DNA from: Erodium maritimum
Lineage: Eukaryota > Streptophyta > Magnoliopsida > Geraniales > Geraniaceae
NCBI GenBank assembly: GCA_963921825.1
Contig: OY997595.1
Location: 65,379,879 to 65,443,878 of the forward strand
Direction: 5' to 3'
Length of the DNA: 64,000 nucleotides
The notes below the pieces were generated by a model. The model had not been told where the DNA came from. It worked only from the letters and a program-made list of their open reading frames with translations, and did not search any database. A program made the translations under genes and the position numbers. Of this stretch, positions 58,960 through 64,000 are shown piece after piece (the stretch's first letter is position 1; the number at the start of each line of letters is the position of its first letter).

Positions 58960-61275
58960 AATGTTGTTCATGGGTATAGAGACGATCGGGGGGGTGAAAC
59001 TGCGGTAGCATCCATGGATACCGATACAGTATGCTCCAACCATAAGTCGCTGGTCGAGCAGACCAGGTGAAAGCTGAACATTGGTGGAACGATAACTCCC
59101 CCGGTAAGTCAACCTGCGTCGTCCTCCCTTGAGTGATAGGTGTAGGGCTCCTGAACGCGGGATTGCTGACCCCGAAGTGGTAGGGGAGCATCTTGTCGAC
59201 TGTTGGCAGAACCATTGCCACCAATATGCCAGGAAGGGGGTACAGTCGACCAACCCCTCCCTAGACCCCCAGGCTCTCATTCCTGGAGGTGGGAGTGCTT
59301 ACAGCCCCCCGCCGCTACATAGGACGCCCCATCAGAAGCCGACGATCGTTCCCCTTCCTCAGGTTCCCCATCCCTTTCCAGCCTTTTCTTCCCAGATAAT
59401 GATGGTGACAGCTCTCGTGGAAGCCATCCGACCGGAACCTCATCCCTGTGAGTAGACTGCCTCCCTTGCTCCCCCTTTTCCTGGTTCCGCGGAGGAGTGC
59501 TTGGTCCAGCCGACTTGGATCCCCCATTCCCCATGCCCCCCATATACGTCCAGTTCGTTCCTGGCATCGCTTTCCCATGTTTTGCCCTTTCCAGACGGGA
59601 TATGGGATCTGCCAGTGCCTTCAAAGACGGACCCCTTTTGCCCCCTACCACCGGGCATACCGGGAACATATGGCCCGTACAGCAGCACCCAAAACAGTGC
59701 TCAGACAGATGTTTATATGAAATCACCAGGCGAGTACGTACCTGTGATACTGATAGCCGAAACCAGAGCTGGCTCTGCAACGGTACCCTGATGTCCGCCC
59801 TGATCCTGACCTTCATAAAGTCTCCCCAGCACAGCCCGTCCTTATCCACATCCACACCTTGGCATACCCCTAAGGCATTCCCCACACGAAATCCCACATC
59901 TCTCGTCCATGCTCCTACTGGCAAGTTTGACACCCGCGCCCATACTGAGAAATGGTGGAACTCCAAGTCCCGGACCTGCATATGAGCTCGTAGATCCGTA
60001 AACAATACCAGTGATTCCCAGAAAGACCAAGGTTCTCCCAGCAGAACCCTCTCTCTCTCCTTTGCTGACTTAAAAAAGAAAGCAATTAGACCCCCCTCTA
60101 GAGGCTTGGCTTCAATCTTCATACCCCAAAAATCTTCCATCCGAGCCACCACTGACTTCCAGTAGATCTTCTTAGATGTCAGTACCTTGGCCGCCAAAGC
60201 AAACCGGTACTGGTTTCCCTGACCTGTGACCTCCTGGACCGGAACCACCACTCCCTGATCCTCATCGACCCCATTTGAGATCCCAATTCTCCCACCTGGT
60301 CCCTCGGACTACACCAATCACTTCCCCTCGCCCCAAACGGGTTAAAACCGTTACCCGGGTCGGATTGGCCCTCATGGGGCGGGTTACGCTCCGGGTCCGA
60401 GCCAAACCGGGTCTGTTCGAGACCCGCCCGCAACCCTTGACCCGATCAAGACCCAAACCTTGCCGCCCATTGGGCTACGTCACCTGGGCCTCCTCGGGTC
60501 CAGCCTGGTCTGGTCCCCTTCCTCGGTCCGATAGGCCTGAACCCGGTCGAGGCTGCCAGCCCATATCCGATACTCCCCCCAATCCGTGAGGCCCACCCGG
60601 CCCATTGATCCATCCATGTCTCGCATCCGCAAGCAATCACGGGCGCCGACCTTCCTTGGTTCCTCGTCCGAAACCCTACCAGACTCGGCCGCCGGCGCCT
60701 TCGCCTTTCTCCGTCGCCACGCCACCGCCTCCGGTGTCTCAGACACCTCTGATCCCGTCTCCGACGACACTACTATCGGAATCAGTGCCATGCCATCCCG
60801 GAGCGACTCCATGGACTCGCCCTCTGACCCTGGCATCCCACTCCCCACCGGCACCACCACCGGATTCCGCTGCACTCTCTTCCTCGACCGCGACCCCACC
60901 TCCTGGACCCGTCGCATGCCCCGCGCCTCTCTCCGCATCGATCGTTCCAGCCCTCCTCCTGCTGCGCCAAGAACTCCATGCGGTGTTGCTCTCCCCTGCA
61001 CGAAGAGAAACCAGTCGACGGTGTGATCGTCGGAGTGACCGACTCCACCGCCGTCCCATCCGTACACCACATCTCCTCACTTCCCCCATCAACGGCTCCA
61101 TTCTCGGACTCACCGGCCTACTGTCTCCATCCCCAACCTCACCTGGTACGTCTCCTCCGAAGCCCGGTGTCATCGACCTCCCCTCAGACGAAGCAGACGA
61201 CATGCTTGCGAATGAAGGAGACCGAAATCGCAAAGCCCTAACAGAGTTAAACCCTAGCAAAGACTGCGTCAAATT
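58960..61275 (-). pseudogene. LINE ORF1 with DUF4283 and CCHC knuckle, ORF2 missing
   Basis: The 324-residue frame at 60251-59277 reads FALAAKVLTSKKIYWKSV, KERERVLLGEPWSFW and VWARVSNLPVGAWTRDVG, the DUF4283 pattern of plant LINE ORF1. A CCHC knuckle follows, CFGCCCTGHMFPVC. The N-terminal part would lie upstream at 61270-60480 in broken frames. No ORF2 follows; the minus-strand sequence stops near the MITE at 58931. The plus-strand Pro-rich ORFs here are shadows. Likely an old, truncated LINE. Confidence 0.65.
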
Positions 61276-61659
61276 ATGATGAAGTGAATTTAATATTTAG
61301 TTTTCAGTCGAGTTTAAGATCGAACATATTTTTTGCAGAGCCACATTAAGCTTTGAAAATTTTGGATTCAGATTTAAGTTGTTGGGCTTGACTTCACTCA
61401 AGTTTGAATGATACTTAAAAAGTAAATATTTTTATCTAAAAAAAAGTAAATATTTTAAAATTTAAATTCTACTTGATATTATTATTTTTATTTAGTTTTC
61501 TTACTATATTATAATCATATCATATTAAATATAATATTTATTGATTTAATTAAAAATTAAATGAATCGATTCGTAAACCCAATCTTTGGCTTCAATTCAA
61601 CTCAAACTTTTTTTTTGAAACGAATACAACTCCAAACTTAGATATACTCTATATTTAAA
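61276..61659. other. AT-rich spacer
   Basis: No gene. AT-rich DNA with poly-A and poly-T runs. Confidence 0.5.
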
Positions 61660-62640
61660 TTCTAATGGCTTTCGCCTCTCCTCCTCCTTCTTCCTGGCTT
61701 CAACTAGTCATTTCTCCTCATTCTCCATCCGTTTCTATCGTGATACATACCAAATGCACGAAGCCCTGCGAAGTTATGACCGGAAAATCCGTCTCTCCTA
61801 CCCCCAAATGACCCCTACACTCTCAGATACATCGTCTCAGCCACATACAAGCGAGGATCTGGCCGGACAGGAGGTGCTACTAGCCATCCTCGGTTCGCCA
61901 CTGAAGATGCAGTCAGAATCCATTGTGGTTCCACCGCTGTGAACACTAATGCGGCGCAGAACTCGGGTCAAGCCCATGCCCCGCCGTCGGGTCTAGTTTG
62001 GCTAAAGGTGAATCCCCTATCAACAATTTCCAAAGGGTTTAGAGCCAAGTCCACGTCGCCGGTGTCCCTCTCCCAATCTGTCATGGGTGAGGCCTCTTCG
62101 CCGGTTGTTCCGAAGCCACCACGGGTAGTCCATATGCCACGATTGGTGTCGCTGAATGAGGAGGGCCTAAAAGAGGACGACGAAATACTTATTGTTTAGG
62201 TGGAAGCGGCGAGGGCTCTCAAACAGCCCTGCCAAGGCCGATGAAGGGACCCCGAGATAGGAGAAGGGGTCCTGACCCTATTCCCCTAGACCCGAGATAA
62301 ATGGTGCTTATTCGTCCCGAGAAAACTCTGAAAGCATGAGAGACTTATTTCTTTTCCAGTTGGATTTATTTTCAGTTGTTATTAGGTTATTTGGACTTAA
62401 TTTATGTTTTGAATTATTATGTTGGTTTGATTTTCCCTTTGTATTTGAGACGGTCGGACGAGATCTCAATTTTTGTGTGTGTCTGTGAAGACTAAGCAGA
62501 CTAGTTCTATGAGTTTACGAGTGCCTAACACCCTACGGAGGATCCGGACTATATTCTAGAGCCCAGAGCTTCGGCCCTATTGTAACCCTTATTTGTACCA
62601 AGGCACTTGATCTAGTTATCGTTTCAAACAAAATTATAAT
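61660..62640 (+). pseudogene. Internally deleted LINE: ORF1 pieces and 3' UTR
   Basis: Two short plus-strand ORFs (61754-61942 and 61939-62199). The second ends acidic (EEGLKEDDEILIV) and after its stop continues VEAARALKQP, echoing the ORF1 end at 28964. The 3' part is T-rich with GAGCCCAGAGCTTCGGCCC near 62560, related to ACCCAGGGCTTTTAAAC at 29248. No ORF2. 62641-62820 is unassigned. Confidence 0.4.
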
Positions 62641-62877
62641 GGCTTTTTATAGGTCACAGTTCCGTATTTAATCTGGGCCGATCGAAATACCTTGTCAGAC
62701 CGGTCCAAGTTAGGGGTGGAGGAGACTGCTATTGTGCGCAGGAAGCGTAAGCTGAACGTTCAAAACGTGTATTGTATCCACACACCTGTCTGTGACTCAC
62801 CCGCGCAATAGGGGACTGTTTGGTTCCCAAAATTGACTCTACTCTGTTCTTTCTTCTTCCTCTTCACATTCGGTAGA

Positions 62878-62900
62878 CTCTCTCTCTCTCTCTCTCTCTC
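62878..62900 (+). repeat. (CT)n tract upstream of MTV1
   Basis: 23 bases of CT repeat about 320 bases before the MTV1 start codon, in a pyrimidine-rich leader. CT tracts near the start site are common in plant promoters and may contribute to core promoter activity. Confidence 0.85.
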
Positions 62901-63223
62901 CAATCCCTCGCTATTCACCATCTCCTCGCTCTGAAATCCCTCGTTCGAGCTGTTCAATCTCAAAACCCTTTCGGATTCGGTGCAAAATTTTCACGCCAAT
63001 TGTTAATTTCAGGTTTGTATCAGATCAGATCAGCAGATTTCCCTTCCTCGCTGTCCTGATTGAATTGCTAGCTTGGGGCGGTTCAATCGATCTGTTCATC
63101 AACAATTTCCGTGTTGATTTTTCTTTTTGGGTGGGTCCGAGGTCATCTAGTTATCGAATTGGGTCCATTCCGATTCTAGGGTTGAAGTCAGGGGTTCTGG
63201 TTGTTTGGAGAAGAGCTTGAGAT

Positions 63224-64000
63224 ATGGATTCGAGCAGAAGAGCGGTGGAATCGTATTGGAGGTCGCGGATGATCGATGGAGTGACCTCGGACGAAGACAA
63301 AGTCGCTCCTGTTTACAAATTGGAGGAGGTTTGTGAGCTCTTGCGGTCTTCGCATGTCAGTATCGTGAAGGAGGTCTCTGAGTTTATACTGAAGCGGCTT
63401 GATCATAAGAGCCCCATTGTTAAGCAGAAGGTATTGATTGCTGTCTGTGATTCTGCCATTGTGATTACTTTTCTGCTGATTTATGTGATTAAATGTTTTT
63501 TTTCTGCATTTTCTCGGGAAAATTATGTAGCAGAAGGTCGAAACATAACACTGATATCATGAAATCCTAGCTAAGTGTGTAGTAATTTCTGTATTGCCAA
63601 GTTCAATTATTTTGTAGAATGATCTGAAATTGAAGGAACCAATGACTAGGGTTGTTAGTGTCCTCACATTTTTTGATTCGGTATGGTATCGATGCATTGT
63701 AAGATTGACACAGATGAATGCTTTTTGGAAAGTGGTAAAAGCTTGTACTTTTGAGATTGTTTGATACTTTGACACATTCATAGTTATGTGTTAAAACTTT
63801 GTGCAGGCTTTGAGACTGATTAAGTATGCGATAGGCAAGTCTGGGGTGGAGTTCAGGAGGGAAATGCAACGACATTCAGTGGCTGTGAAGCAGTTATTTC
63901 ATTACAAAGGGCAGTTGGATCCTCTGAAGGGCGATGCCCTTAACAAGGCTGTGCGGGACACTGCTCAGGAGACTATCTCGGCAATTTTCTCTGCCGAGGA
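63224..64000 (+). CDS. MTV1: MTV1-like ENTH-domain protein, 5' part
   Basis: Clathrin-associated adaptor of the trans-Golgi network for vacuolar sorting (MODIFIED TRANSPORT TO THE VACUOLE 1, At3g16270). Exon 1 is 63224-63430 and exon 2 starts at 63807 and runs off the window; phase 0. About 133 residues are seen: MDSSRRAVESYWRSRMIDGV, then YKLEEVCELLRSSH, KEVSEFILKRLDHKSPIVKQK joined to ALRLIKYAIGKSG, and RDTAQETISAIFSAEE. These make up the alpha-helical ENTH/VHS-like head. The C-terminal disordered part lies outside. The start codon is the first ATG after a long pyrimidine-rich leader. Assignment is supported by its place after TRZ4, as in Arabidopsis. Confidence 0.9.

Noticed and set aside
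60605-61279. 224-residue Pro/Ser-rich plus-strand ORF
   Set aside because: Low-complexity shadow of GC-rich LINE ORF1 sequence on the opposite strand; no domain and no splice context.

Overview
The window is nuclear DNA of a flowering plant, most likely a eudicot. The genes carry many GT-AG introns, and their products are plant-specific: an Aux/IAA repressor, a tonoplast aquaporin, a chloroplast NDH subunit and a JINGUBANG-type WD40 protein. The spaces between genes and the introns are full of plant transposon classes (L1-type LINEs, Mutator-type MITEs, PIF/Harbinger, a TRIM). I cannot name the species. No bacterial features, rRNA, tRNA or CRISPR array were seen.

Seven genes have exon structures that I rebuilt by hand so that all splice phases close. 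From left to right they are: (1) an Aux/IAA protein of the IAA27 type, + strand, 3097-5799; (2) a type II membrane protein with a methyltransferase-like fold, - strand, 6794-10554; (3) a seven-bladed WD40 protein of the JINGUBANG family, + strand, 17210-21831; (4) a TIP2-type aquaporin, + strand, 31459-33263; (5) PNSB3/NDF4, a 2Fe-2S subunit of the chloroplast NDH complex, - strand, 43978-48830; (6) long-form tRNase Z, + strand, 50688-57704; (7) the start of MTV1, an ENTH-domain trafficking protein, + strand, from 63224 past the window edge. A 103-residue single-span membrane ORF at 24304-24615 (- strand) is only tentative.

TIP2;1, PNSB3, TRZ4 and MTV1 are, from memory, four consecutive genes in Arabidopsis (At3g16240, At3g16250, At3g16260, At3g16270). 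The same order here, spread over about 32 kb, points to an ancestral block stretched by transposons. The genes share no pathway: vacuolar water/ammonia transport, photosynthetic electron flow, tRNA 3' maturation and vesicle traffic.

The rest is mostly mobile DNA, much of it with clear boundaries. A nearly full-length LINE (33634-41077, 14-bp target duplication) has an ORF2 broken only by one TGG-to-TAG-like stop. Just beyond it lies a decayed PIF/Harbinger element with TTA target sites (41157-42488). A TRIM element with 70-72 bp LTRs and a 5-bp target duplication sits in a PNSB3 intron (47783-48250). A hAT-like element is at 22409-23169. At least seven GGG...CCC foldback MITEs with about 9-bp target duplications lie in introns or gene flanks. 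A non-autonomous poly-A retroelement family without coding capacity has three well-bounded copies (18961-19830, 49163-49984, 58140-58260) and a diverged longer copy nested inside a foldback element (29713-31140). Regions 10.6-17 kb, 22-31 kb, 42.5-43.6 kb and 58.9-62.7 kb hold degraded LINE ORF1-like sequence, tandem repeats and unclassified DNA.
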